Assembly: GCA_023422975.1 (NCBI GenBank)
Contig: JAFAGF010000104.1
Span: 1 to 9,303, forward strand
Direction of reading: 5' to 3'
Origin: Pseudomonadota bacterium
GTDB lineage: Bacteria; Pseudomonadota; Gammaproteobacteria; Burkholderiales; Burkholderiaceae_C
DNA length: 9,303 nucleotides
Position 1 is the stretch's first letter, and each line of letters begins with the position of its first letter. The position numbers and the translations under genes are program-made. Shown piece by piece: positions 1 to 6,034 of this stretch. The notes under the pieces are model-generated. The model saw nothing but the letters and a program-made list of their open reading frames with translations. It had not been told where the DNA came from and ran no database searches.

Positions 1-434
1 CCTGTGCCAAAGGCCAAGCCAGGATCTAAGCGGATGCTGACTTTGGCAGCCTCTGGCAGCTCGTGCCATGTCGGAACAATCCAGAACTCCGGCGTGATGT
101 CCACCGGCTGGAACTGCGACTGGGTCAAACGCACCCAGTCTTGCTGCTCCACCTCTTGAACGCCCAGCACCTGACAACCTTCAAAAAAATCCTGCAATTG
201 CAGCAGTGCCTGCGCTTGCTGGGCGGCTTCTTCGTTGGGGAACAGCGCCACGATGCGGCTGCGGTTCCAACCTTCTTTGGGCGCAGGCATGCCAGGCTCA
301 CCAAACAAAGGTTGCTCGGACTCGGTTTGTGCGTCCATGTCCTCGACCGACACGCTCAGCGCATCCAGTGCATCGAGCGCATCGCTCACATCTTCCACCC
401 GATCTTCCGGGCACATTAGGCTGAGCTCATGCAT
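1..434 (-). CDS. prmA: Ribosomal protein L11 methyltransferase, N-terminal part (cut by window edge)
   Basis: PrmA trimethylates ribosomal protein L11 using S-adenosylmethionine, in the cytoplasm. About 144 residues are visible, roughly half of a typical PrmA (~300). The protein starts MHELSLMCPEDRVEDVSDAL and carries the family's N-terminal substrate-recognition region, including SVSVEDMDAQ and LFGEPG. The visible part ends in RLDPGLAFGTG, the start of the AdoMet-binding motif of the catalytic domain; the rest lies beyond base 1. The start at 432-434 is preferred because a good Shine-Dalgarno (AAGGAA, bases 442-447) lies 7 bases upstream. The overlapping ATG at 428-430 runs into a stop after four codons. 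The gene lies downstream of accC in the same direction, as in Pseudomonas and many Burkholderiales, but an intrinsic terminator sits between them. Identification is firm from the motif and context. Confidence 0.93.
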   Translation of the reverse strand, partial: MHELSLMCPEDRVEDVSDALDALDALSVSVEDMDAQTESEQPLFGEPGMPAPKEGWNRSRIVALFPNEEAAQQAQALLQLQDFFEGCQVLGVQEVEQQDWVRLTQSQFQPVDITPEFWIVPTWHELPEAAKVSIRLDPGLAFGT

Positions 435-456
435 GAGGCAGTTCCTTGAAGCTTTT

Positions 457-495
457 AAAAACGAAATGCTGGCCCCCGTTTCCAAGGGCCAGCAT
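457..495 (-). terminator. Intrinsic terminator after accC
   Basis: A perfect 10-base inverted repeat (466-475 and 486-495, ATGCTGGCCC / GGGCCAGCAT) has a 10-base loop. On the minus strand it is followed by TTCGTTTTT. It begins 24 bases after the accC stop and ends before the prmA ribosome binding site, so it should reduce read-through from accBC into prmA. The U-tract is interrupted by CG, so termination may be partial. Confidence 0.65.
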
Positions 496-518
496 AGCTG
501 GTTATCAATGACTGGAAA

Positions 519-1877
519 TTAGCGCTTTTTGCGCTGTACCAGCCAGTGTTCCAGATAGTGAATATTGGTGCCGCCTTCGGCAAAAGCGGCGTCCACCATC
601 AAGTCTTGGTGCAAAGGCACGTTCGTCTTGATGCCTTCGACCACCACTTCCGACAAGGCTGTACGCATACGGGCCAAAGCCTGCTCACGCGTATCGCCAA
701 ACACGATCAACTTGCCGATCATGGAGTCGTAGTTCGGTGGCACGAAGTAGTTGTTGTACACGTGGGAGTCCACACGCACACCAGGGCCACCAGGCATGTG
801 CCACATGTTCACACGGCCAGGGGAAGGCATGAAGTTGTAGGGATCTTCCGCGTTGATACGGCACTCGATCGCGTGACCGCGCATCTGGTTGTTGATTTCA
901 CGTTGGGTGAAAGGCAACTTCTCGCCCGCAGCCACCATGATCTGGGTGCGCACGATGTCAACACCGGTGATCATTTCGGTCACGGGGTGCTCCACTTGCA
1001 CACGGGTGTTCATTTCAATGAAATAGAACTCGCCGTTTTCGTACAAAAACTCAAACGTGCCCGCACCGCGGTAGTTGATCTTCTTGCAAGCAGCTACGCA
1101 GCGCTCGCCCACCTTCTCCACCAGACGGCGGGGAATACCAGGCGCAGGCGCTTCTTCAATCACCTTCTGGTGGCGACGCTGCATGGAGCAATCGCGCTCG
1201 CCCAGATAGACGGCATTCTTGTGCTGGTCAGCCAGCACTTGAATTTCCACGTGGCGGGGGTTCTGGAGGAACTTCTCCATGTACACCGCAGGATTGCCGA
1301 AAGCTGCACCTGCTTCGGCCTTGGTCATTTGCACGGCATTCACCAAAGCAGCTTCGGTGTGCACCACGCGCATACCGCGGCCACCACCGCCACCAGCAGC
1401 CTTGATGATCACGGGGTAACCAATGGCTTTGGCGATGCGCTTGATTTGTGCAGGATCGTCGGGCAACTCGCCGTCCGAGCCGGGCACGCAAGGCACGCCC
1501 GCCTTGATCATGGCTTGCTTGGCCGATACCTTGTCACCCATGATGCGGATGGACTCAGCAGTTGGGCCAATGAACTTGAAGCCGCTTTGCTCCACGCGCT
1601 CAGCAAAGTCTGCGTTTTCCGACAGGAAACCGTAGCCGGGGTGGATGGCTTCTGCGTCGGTTACCTCTGCCGCCGAGATGATGGCAGGCATGTTCAGGTA
1701 GCTCAGCGGCGAAGCGGCGGGGCCGATACACACGGCTTCATCAGCCAGTTTGACGTACTTGGCGTCACGGTCTGCCTCGGAGTAGACCATTACGGCCTTG
1801 ATGCCCATCTCGCGGCAAGCGCGCTGGATGCGCAGAGCAATTTCGCCCCGGTTGGCAACCAAAATTTTCTTAAACAT
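519..1877 (-). CDS. accC: Acetyl-CoA carboxylase, biotin carboxylase subunit
   Basis: AccC uses ATP and bicarbonate to carboxylate the biotin carried by AccB, the first half-reaction of malonyl-CoA synthesis for fatty acids; it acts in the cytoplasm as part of the AccABCD complex. The 452 residues match the usual length (~450). Visible in order are the N-terminal biotin-carboxylase domain ([16 protein letters not shown], then [10 protein letters not shown] at 79-88), the ATP-grasp domain with K116 and K159, the glycine-rich loop [10 protein letters not shown] (161-170), H209, E276, E288, N290, R292 and E296 (E. coli numbering holds), and the C-terminal domain with [14 protein letters not shown], whose R340 corresponds to E. 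coli R338. A Shine-Dalgarno GAGGA (1883-1887) sits 5 bases before the ATG. It lies 85 bases downstream of accB with no terminator seen between them, so they are probably co-transcribed. No catalytic residue appears to be missing. Confidence 0.98.
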   Translation of the reverse strand: MFKKILVANRGEIALRIQRACREMGIKAVMVYSEADRDAKYVKLADEAVCIGPAASPLSYLNMPAIISAAEVTDAEAIHPGYGFLSENADFAERVEQSGFKFIGPTAESIRIMGDKVSAKQAMIKAGVPCVPGSDGELPDDPAQIKRIAKAIGYPVIIKAAGGGGGRGMRVVHTEAALVNAVQMTKAEAGAAFGNPAVYMEKFLQNPRHVEIQVLADQHKNAVYLGERDCSMQRRHQKVIEEAPAPGIPRRLVEKVGERCVAACKKINYRGAGTFEFLYENGEFYFIEMNTRVQVEHPVTEMITGVDIVRTQIMVAAGEKLPFTQREINNQMRGHAIECRINAEDPYNFMPSPGRVNMWHMPGGPGVRVDSHVYNNYFVPPNYDSMIGKLIVFGDTREQALARMRTALSEVVVEGIKTNVPLHQDLMVDAAFAEGGTNIHYLEHWLVQRKKR

Positions 1878-1962
1878 GGAAGTCCTCGTTGTTCACCGCC
1901 TCTGACGAGGCGAATCGTTCAATCTGAAAGCCCTTGCGCAATCACACGGGCTTGGCCAGATA

Positions 1963-2427
1963 TCACTCGATCACGAACAGCGGTTGGCCGTATTCCACGG
2001 CTTGGCCGTTGTCGGCCAGAATGCGGGTTACGACGCCCGACTTGTCAGCCTCGATCTCGTTCAAGATCTTCATGGCTTCGATAATGCACAGCGTTTCGCC
2101 TTCCTTGACAGTGTCACCCACTTCAACGAAAGGCTTGGCACCTGGGCTGGCAGCGCGGTAGAAGCTGCCCACCATGGGCGACTTCACTTGATGACCAGAC
2201 ACTGCAGCAGCAGCGGGAGCCGCCTGTTCTGCAGCAGGTGCCGCAACAGCGGGGGCAGCGGCGGCTTGCACGGGAGCAGCTTGCATGGGCGCTGCAACGA
2301 ATTGCTGCACCACATTACCACCGCTCTTGACGATGCGGACTTTGCCCTCTGCCTCGGTGATTTCGAGTTCCGAAACATTCGATTCGGACACCAAGTCGAT
2401 AAGGGTCTTGAGTTTACGCAGATCCAT
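1963..2427 (-). CDS. accB: Acetyl-CoA carboxylase, biotin carboxyl carrier protein
   Basis: AccB carries the covalently bound biotin that shuttles carboxyl groups from AccC to the AccAD carboxyltransferase. The 154-residue protein has the expected layout: an N-terminal segment [17 protein letters not shown], a flexible Ala/Pro-rich linker (about residues 44-77), and a C-terminal biotinyl domain (about 80-154). The domain contains [20 protein letters not shown] and the biotinylation motif E117-A-M-K120, so K120 should be the biotin attachment site (BirA substrate). A Shine-Dalgarno GGAG (2433-2436) lies 5 bases before the ATG. accC follows after 85 bases, giving the usual accBC pair. Upstream lie an inverted repeat and a short ORF rather than aroQ. 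In E. coli accBC is autoregulated by AccB; nothing here shows whether that holds in this organism. Confidence 0.98.
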   Translation of the reverse strand: MDLRKLKTLIDLVSESNVSELEITEAEGKVRIVKSGGNVVQQFVAAPMQAAPVQAAAAPAVAAPAAEQAAPAAAAVSGHQVKSPMVGSFYRAASPGAKPFVEVGDTVKEGETLCIIEAMKILNEIEADKSGVVTRILADNGQAVEYGQPLFVIE

Positions 2428-2453
2428 GGAAGCTCCAACGGCTAAAACTAAAT

Positions 2454-2484
2454 AAGGGCGCGAATTTACCCTAATTTCGCCCTT
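2454..2484 (-). promoter_or_regulatory. Inverted repeat in the accB upstream region, possible operator or attenuator
   Basis: Seven-base arms AAGGGCG and CGCCCTT (2454-2460 and 2478-2484) are separated by 17 bases that include a further AATT/AATT pairing. The repeat ends 26 bases before the accB ATG. On the minus strand it is followed by ATTTAGTTTTAG, which is only moderately T-rich, so this could be a weak attenuator hairpin or a DNA-level operator. The sequence alone does not decide between them. Confidence 0.35.
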
Positions 2485-2493
2485 CTGCGCGCT

Positions 2494-2559
2494 TTACGAG
2501 ATATTTTTCGCTATCGCCAAAGCGGTTTTTTGATCCAAACCCCAACTTTGGTTCTCCAT
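2494..2559 (-). CDS. Possible 21-residue short ORF between the tlpA-like gene and accB
   Basis: The reading frame MENQSWGLDQKTALAIAKNI plus a final Ser begins 3 bases after the stop of the TlpA-like gene and ends 10 bases before the inverted repeat ahead of accB. It has ATG and TAA codons but no Shine-Dalgarno, no recognisable domain and no run of one amino acid that would mark it as an attenuation peptide. It could be a translated leader, the remnant of a lost gene (aroQ would be expected here), or chance. The frame does not resemble the C-terminus of AroQ proteins as I remember them. Confidence 0.2.
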   Translation of the reverse strand: MENQSWGLDQKTALAIAKNIS

Positions 2560-2562
2560 GCG

Positions 2563-3114
2563 CTAAGCAAAAGACGCCCATTGTGCAAGATCTTGCTCGG
2601 AAAGTTCGCCGATTTTACGCTGTTGCACTTGTCCTTGGGCGTCAAACAAGATCGTGAACGGCAAGCCGCCGCTGATGTTACCCAAAGTACGCGTCATGCT
2701 CACACCCCCAGCACCCGCCAACACCACGGGGAATGCCAGCGGCTGGCGCGCCATCCACTTATTGACGTTGACCGCTTGGTCGACCGCAATCCCCAGCACT
2801 TGCACGGCATGCACGCCACGCGCGGCCTGGGCTTGGGCAAATTGGTTGATCAGCGGCATTTCACGCACGCAAGGTGGGCACCACGTTGCCCAAAAGTTCA
2901 CCAGTGCGGGTTTACCGCGCAGCGACGACAGCGCCATCGGAGTCCCATCAGGCTGGGGCAACTGCAAATCCCAAAACGCTTGCACCGCCTCGTCGTTGCT
3001 CGACATGCCCCGGGTTTGCTCCCAGGCGACCCAAGCCCCGGTGCCAGCCGCGGCCAGTGCCACGCCACCCAGCAGCCAACGGCGGCGCTCGGTCGAGATG
3101 GTTGAATCGGTCAT
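2563..3114 (-). CDS. TlpA/ResA-type membrane-anchored thioredoxin-like protein
   Basis: Probable periplasmic thiol-disulfide oxidoreductase that reduces disulfides, for example in cytochrome c or other exported proteins; the specific partner cannot be told. The 183 residues begin with a charged stretch and a hydrophobic segment (about 13-31), an uncleaved anchor or signal sequence. Its ERRRWLLGG start resembles a twin-arginine motif. A thioredoxin fold of the AhpC-TSA/Redoxin type follows: LRGKPALVNFWATWCPPC with the CXXC pair C79/C82, and the cis-proline region GGLPFT (P152). The ATG overlaps the stop of the upstream uncharacterised gene by 4 bases (ATGA), indicating translational coupling. 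In related genomes a tlpA-like gene commonly lies near aroQ-accBC, consistent with this position. Family assignment is firm; the gene name is left open because several paralogues share this architecture. Confidence 0.9.
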   Translation of the reverse strand: MTDSTISTERRRWLLGGVALAAAGTGAWVAWEQTRGMSSNDEAVQAFWDLQLPQPDGTPMALSSLRGKPALVNFWATWCPPCVREMPLINQFAQAQAARGVHAVQVLGIAVDQAVNVNKWMARQPLAFPVVLAGAGGVSMTRTLGNISGGLPFTILFDAQGQVQQRKIGELSEQDLAQWASFA

Positions 3115-3713
3115 TGCGCATCCTCCAGCTGCAACAGCTGGCGCAAGGCCTGGGTATCACCACGCTGGGTGCGACCCTGCGCATCGGCCTTCAACGCACC
3201 ACGCAGGTCGTCATAGTCATACACCATCAGGTGCACACCAATGGTTTCCCCCAGAGGCTGGCACATGCTGCTGATGCTCAAGGCATCCACCGTTTCTCCA
3301 TGGAACCCCGTCACCTCTGTCACGTCGTATGGCACGTTGTGGTTGATCAATGCAATCTCCGCCGACTTGGAGTCATCACAAAACAGCCCTATATAGATAT
3401 CCGACATGCGCGTGGCCGTACCGCGCCACACAGCACCTGACAGGTGAGGACGAAACGCTTGCAGGCGCTGCATCCACACCAAGGCCAATTCACGCAAGGC
3501 GCGCAACTCCTGCGGCTGGGTGTCGCCGCAGAAAATCTCGAGGTACTCGCGCACCGCCGCCTCCACCGTCTCGTTATCGGGCAGCGCTGTGCGGGCAGGC
3601 AGGCCCAATTGTTTGACGGCACGGCGCTTGGCCGGGCCCCACTCCAACCCCTCTTCCACCACCATGCGGGCAGCGGTCTGGGCGATTTCCTGGGTCACAG
3701 ACGATGGATACAT
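3111..3713 (-). CDS. Conserved protein of unknown function, possible degenerate nucleotidyltransferase fold
   Basis: I do not know the function of this 200-residue soluble protein; no signal peptide or membrane segment is visible. It appears to belong to a family found in Burkholderiales beside tlpA and mpl (recalled, not searched). The N-terminal half is charged and helical (EEGLEWGPAKRRAVKQLGLP at 20-39, then ELRALRELALVWMQRLQ). The central stretch GAVWRGTATRMSDIYIGLF resembles the G-S-x-x-x-G-x(7-9)-S-D-I-D signature of minimal (MNT-type) polymerase-beta nucleotidyltransferases, but the second acidic residue is Tyr (SDIY), so catalysis by that route is doubtful. The start at 3711-3713 is the first ATG after an in-frame TAG 9 bases upstream; the Shine-Dalgarno is poor. 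It shares a 4-base ATGA overlap with the TlpA-like gene and is divergent from mpl. Confidence 0.8.
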   Translation of the reverse strand: MYPSSVTQEIAQTAARMVVEEGLEWGPAKRRAVKQLGLPARTALPDNETVEAAVREYLEIFCGDTQPQELRALRELALVWMQRLQAFRPHLSGAVWRGTATRMSDIYIGLFCDDSKSAEIALINHNVPYDVTEVTGFHGETVDALSISSMCQPLGETIGVHLMVYDYDDLRGALKADAQGRTQRGDTQALRQLLQLEDAQ

Positions 3714-3745
3714 GCCTTGTTTCTAGCTTGAGCTCACAAACCACC

Positions 3746-3751
3746 ATTATG
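3746..3751 (-). promoter_or_regulatory. Candidate -10 box for the unknown-tlpA transcript
   Basis: CATAAT on the minus strand (5 of 6 to TATAAT) lies 32 bases before the ATG of the uncharacterised gene. No good -35 hexamer is visible at the usual spacing, so this is only a candidate. Confidence 0.25.
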
Positions 3752-3821
3752 GGAAAGATGGGCGCCACCCGGCTTTTACCAAACACCCGTCGGGGCACAG
3801 AGTATTGGCACCCTGCAAAAC

Positions 3822-3918
3822 AGGAGCAACTAGCGCTGACTATGCAAAGACTTCAGATAGAAAACAATACAAAGTGACCACCAATCAAGCGCCAGCTGCT
3901 CCTCTTATTGAAAGTAAC
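3822..3918. repeat. Interrupted palindromic repeat, dispersed intergenic type
   Basis: Sixteen-base arms (3822-3837 and 3888-3903, starting AGGAGCAACTAGCGC) pair with only two mismatches. Both mismatches become G-U pairs in a minus-strand RNA, giving an unbroken helix around a 50-base loop. A related, more decayed copy occurs at 5936-5981: the segments AGGAGCAACTAGCG / AAGAGCTACTGACG agree at 10 of 14 bases, CAAGCGCCAGCTGC / CAAGCCTTAGCTGC at 11 of 14, and both are followed by AAAGTAAC. From memory, palindromes with AGCTGCTAGCGC-like arms are abundant between genes in Comamonadaceae. It fills most of the 272-base gap between the uncharacterised gene and mpl. Confidence 0.6.
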
Positions 3919-3971
3919 GCGATTTTACGCAGACTGACACACCGCAACCACGCCAGCGCCAGCCACCACCT

Positions 3972-3977
3972 TAGAAT
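3972..3977 (+). promoter_or_regulatory. Candidate -10 box directly before mpl (leaderless start)
   Basis: TAGAAT (5 of 6 to consensus) ends 8 bases before the mpl ATG, so transcription would begin at or within a base or two of the start codon. No Shine-Dalgarno is present between it and the ATG, which fits a leaderless mRNA. No convincing -35 box is seen. Confidence 0.4.
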
Positions 3978-3985
3978 GCCCAGCC

Positions 3986-5389
3986 ATGCATATTCATATC
4001 TTGGGCATTTGCGGCACCTTCATGGGTGGAGTGGCCGCGCTGGCACGCGAGGCGGGCCATACCGTTACCGGCTGCGACGCAGGTGTCTACCCTCCGATGA
4101 GCGACCAGTTGCGCGCTCTGGGCATTGAGCTGATTGAAGGCTTTGGCACAGAACAACTGGCACTCAAGCCCGATATGTACGTCGTGGGCAATGTGGTCAG
4201 CCGCAAGCACTTGGAAGATGGCAGCCCCAAATTTCCCTTGATGGAAGCCATTCTGGACCAAGGCCTGCCCTACACCAGCGGCCCCCAGTGGCTGAGCGAA
4301 CATGTGCTGCAAGGCCGCCATGTACTGGCCATCGCAGGTACCCACGGCAAAACCACCACCACCTCCATGCTGGCGTGGATTTTGGAATGCGCAGGCCTGA
4401 CCCCCGGTTTCTTGGTTGGCGGTGTGCCACTGGACTTTGGCGTATCCGCCCGCTTGGGCCAACTGGCCACCGGGCAGGAGCGCCCATTGTTTGTGATTGA
4501 GGCGGACGAGTACGACACCGCCTTCTTTGACAAGCGCAGCAAGTTTGTGCACTACCGCCCGCGCACAGCCGTATTGAACAACCTGGAATTCGATCACGCA
4601 GACATCTTCCCCGATCTTGCCGCGATTGAGCGCCAATTCCACCACTTGGTGCGCACCGTGCCTGCATCGGGCCGCGTCGTCTTCAATGGATTGGAAGAAG
4701 CGCTGACCCGCGTACTGCACCAAGGCTGCTGGAGCGAAGCGCGCACGTTCGGCGCCGCTGTCAGCGACTTCACAGCAGAAGGCGCGCACCATGCATTTGA
4801 TGTGCTGCAAGCAGGCAAAAAAGTGGGCCGCGTGGAATGGGAGTTGAGCGGAGAGCACAACCAGCTCAACGCCCTGGCCGCGATTGCGGCGGCCGAGCAT
4901 GTGGGCGTGGCACCCGCCGTGGCTGCGCAAGCGCTGGGCAGCTTTCACAACGTCAAGCGCCGCATGGAGTTGCGCGGCACCGTGGCCAACATCACCGTCT
5001 ACGACGACTTCGCCCACCACCCCACCGCCATCCGCACCACGCTGGACGGCCTGCGCCAACGCGTAGGCCAGCAGCAGCGCATCCTGGCGGTGTTTGAGCC
5101 ACGCAGCAACACCATGAAGCTGGGCACCATGAAGGCACAGCTGCCGTGGTCACTCAAAGAAGCTGACCTAGCGTTTTGCCATACCGCCGGGTTGGATTGG
5201 AACGCCGCCGAGGCTCTAGAGGCCTTGGGTGAGGCCGCTTTCACCACGGACAACATCGAGACTTTGGTCACTCAGGTCATGACCCATGTGCGCCCCGGTG
5301 ATCACATTGTTTGCATGAGCAACGGCGGCTTTGGCGGCATTCACGGCAAGCTGCTCACTGCATTGCAAAGCAAGTTTGCTACTGCCTGA
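3986..5389 (+). CDS. mpl: UDP-N-acetylmuramate:L-alanyl-gamma-D-glutamyl-meso-diaminopimelate ligase
   Basis: Mpl re-attaches the recycled murein tripeptide L-Ala-D-Glu-mDAP to UDP-MurNAc with ATP in the cytoplasm, feeding it back into peptidoglycan synthesis. The 467 residues are close to E. coli Mpl (457). Visible are the N-terminal UDP-binding Rossmann domain (MHIHILGICGTFMGGVAALA, the Mpl variant of the Mur GIGG motif), the ATP P-loop GTHGKTTTT (118-126), the central-domain motifs EADEYD (172-177) and LNNLEFDHADIF (197-208), EHNQLNALAA, YDDFAHHPTAI, and the C-terminal domain with FEPRSNTMK. FMGGVAALA and the DAP-type central region favour Mpl over MurC. It stands alone on the plus strand, divergent from the uncharacterised gene and ending at a symmetric terminator. 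Just before the ATG there is a TAGAAT box and no Shine-Dalgarno, suggesting a leaderless transcript. Confidence 0.96.
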   Translation: MHIHILGICGTFMGGVAALAREAGHTVTGCDAGVYPPMSDQLRALGIELIEGFGTEQLALKPDMYVVGNVVSRKHLEDGSPKFPLMEAILDQGLPYTSGPQWLSEHVLQGRHVLAIAGTHGKTTTTSMLAWILECAGLTPGFLVGGVPLDFGVSARLGQLATGQERPLFVIEADEYDTAFFDKRSKFVHYRPRTAVLNNLEFDHADIFPDLAAIERQFHHLVRTVPASGRVVFNGLEEALTRVLHQGCWSEARTFGAAVSDFTAEGAHHAFDVLQAGKKVGRVEWELSGEHNQLNALAAIAAAEHVGVAPAVAAQALGSFHNVKRRMELRGTVANITVYDDFAHHPTAIRTTLDGLRQRVGQQQRILAVFEPRSNTMKLGTMKAQLPWSLKEADLAFCHTAGLDWNAAEALEALGEAAFTTDNIETLVTQVMTHVRPGDHIVCMSNGGFGGIHGKLLTALQSKFATA

Positions 5390-5408
5390 AGGTCGAGAGA
5401 CACCCATG

Positions 5409-5440
5409 AAAAAAGCCGACTGCATGCAGTCGGCTTTTTT
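5409..5440. terminator. Symmetric bidirectional terminator between mpl and the convergent gene
   Basis: A perfect 32-base palindrome with core AGCCGACTGCATGCAGTCGGCT is flanked by six A on the left and seven T on the right (5435-5441). It starts 20 bases after the mpl stop. In the other direction it lies 66 bases after the stop of the convergent 103-codon gene, and it should stop transcription from both sides. Confidence 0.92.
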
Positions 5441-5506
5441 TCATGGCACGGGTGAAGTGCATTCACTACCACTTATGGCTTTTCAACGAGAAGGGTAGAA
5501 AAGCGC

Positions 5507-5818
5507 TTAGTAACTCACCGTCATGGCAGCCACATCCACCTTGATCACCGGGCGCCCCAGCACCGCATGCGCTGCACGCGCATAGGTCTGAAACCAGTTC
5601 TCATCCGCCAAACGCCGCGCTCCAGCTTCACGCGCTACCACCAGCACCTTGTCCGCCAGCAGCACCTTGCCACTGGGGCGCAAAGGCTCACACTCCATGG
5701 TCGTGAACTGTTCATCCAGCCAACGACGCGCCTCCTCGTTGCCCATAGGCGCAAGCCGATCCACATCGGCGCGAAACTGCTGTTCAGCACTCAATTGCAC
5801 AATGACTTCACTGATCAT
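5507..5818 (-). CDS. Conserved hypothetical protein, 103 residues
   Basis: I do not recognise a named family. The protein is small, soluble and slightly acidic, with no signal peptide or membrane segment. It begins MISEVIVQLSAEQQFRADVD and ends in VIKVDVAAMTVSY. The middle contains RRWLDEQF and VLLADKVLVVAREAGARRLADENW, probably a strand-helix pair. A Shine-Dalgarno-like AAAGG lies 7 bases before the ATG, and codon use is like that of the neighbours, both supporting a real gene. It is a single gene, convergent with mpl, and shares mpl's palindromic terminator. No cysteine pair or metal-binding cluster is visible (a single Cys). Function unknown. Confidence 0.75.
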   Translation of the reverse strand: MISEVIVQLSAEQQFRADVDRLAPMGNEEARRWLDEQFTTMECEPLRPSGKVLLADKVLVVAREAGARRLADENWFQTYARAAHAVLGRPVIKVDVAAMTVSY

Positions 5819-5935
5819 GTCGAGCCTTTCTGGGTAGCAAGCAATGCAACAAAAACATGGCTACAGCTTAGCGACAGCACGCGTCCACGTTAAGAGGTGA
5901 TGTACCTGAATCACCACATAAACCAGTTAAAAAAT

Positions 5936-5981
5936 AAGAGCTACTGACGTAATACCAGCAAGCCTTAGCTGCAAAAGTAAC
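5936..5981. repeat. Decayed copy of the dispersed palindromic repeat
   Basis: AAGAGCTACTGACG (5936-5949) and CAAGCCTTAGCTGC (5959-5972), then AAAAGTAAC, align with the left arm, right arm and right flank of the palindrome at 3822-3918. Here only 9 bases separate the two segments, and the arms pair poorly (AGCTA/TAGCT core). It lies in the 216-base gap between the 103-codon gene and aroG. Apart from this copy and the GC hairpin at 6003-6024, I see nothing certain in that gap. Confidence 0.45.
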
Positions 5982-6002
5982 CCCAAAGACATTTGCCATA
6001 AC

Positions 6003-6024
6003 GCGCGGGCTGCCAGACCCGCGC
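6003..6024 (-). terminator. GC-rich hairpin after the DAHP synthase, possible transcript end
   Basis: Seven-base perfect arms GCGCGGG / CCCGCGC (6003-6009, 6018-6024) with an 8-base loop lie 10 bases after the stop codon. No U-tract follows on the minus strand (GTTATGGC), so it may stabilise the 3' end or act with Rho rather than be a classical intrinsic terminator. Confidence 0.4.
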
Positions 6025-6034
6025 TGTGCCAGGG

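Noticed and set aside
1897..1912. A 6-base hairpin CGCCTC/GAGGCG between accB and accC
   Set aside because: Short, no U-tract on either strand, and in the middle of a gene pair expected to be co-transcribed; probably chance.
546..2084. A 512-codon open frame on the plus strand opposite accC and part of accB
   Set aside because: It is antisense to a fully conserved accC; its translation is His/Val/Arg-rich and low in recognisable motifs, which is what the complement of a codon-biased GC-rich gene gives.
2510..2532. Possible plus-strand terminator (CGCT, 8 bases, AGCG then GGTTTTTT) in the tlpA-accB gap
   Set aside because: The stem has only four pairs and no plus-strand gene precedes it.
3971..5059. 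A 362-codon open frame on the minus strand opposite mpl
   Set aside because: Shadow of mpl, whose catalytic motifs are intact; the antisense product resembles no family and has no ribosome binding site.
5896..5915. A 6-base inverted repeat GGTGAT/ATCACC upstream of the 103-codon gene
   Set aside because: Short arms with no promoter alignment or second copy; it could be an operator but nothing supports it.
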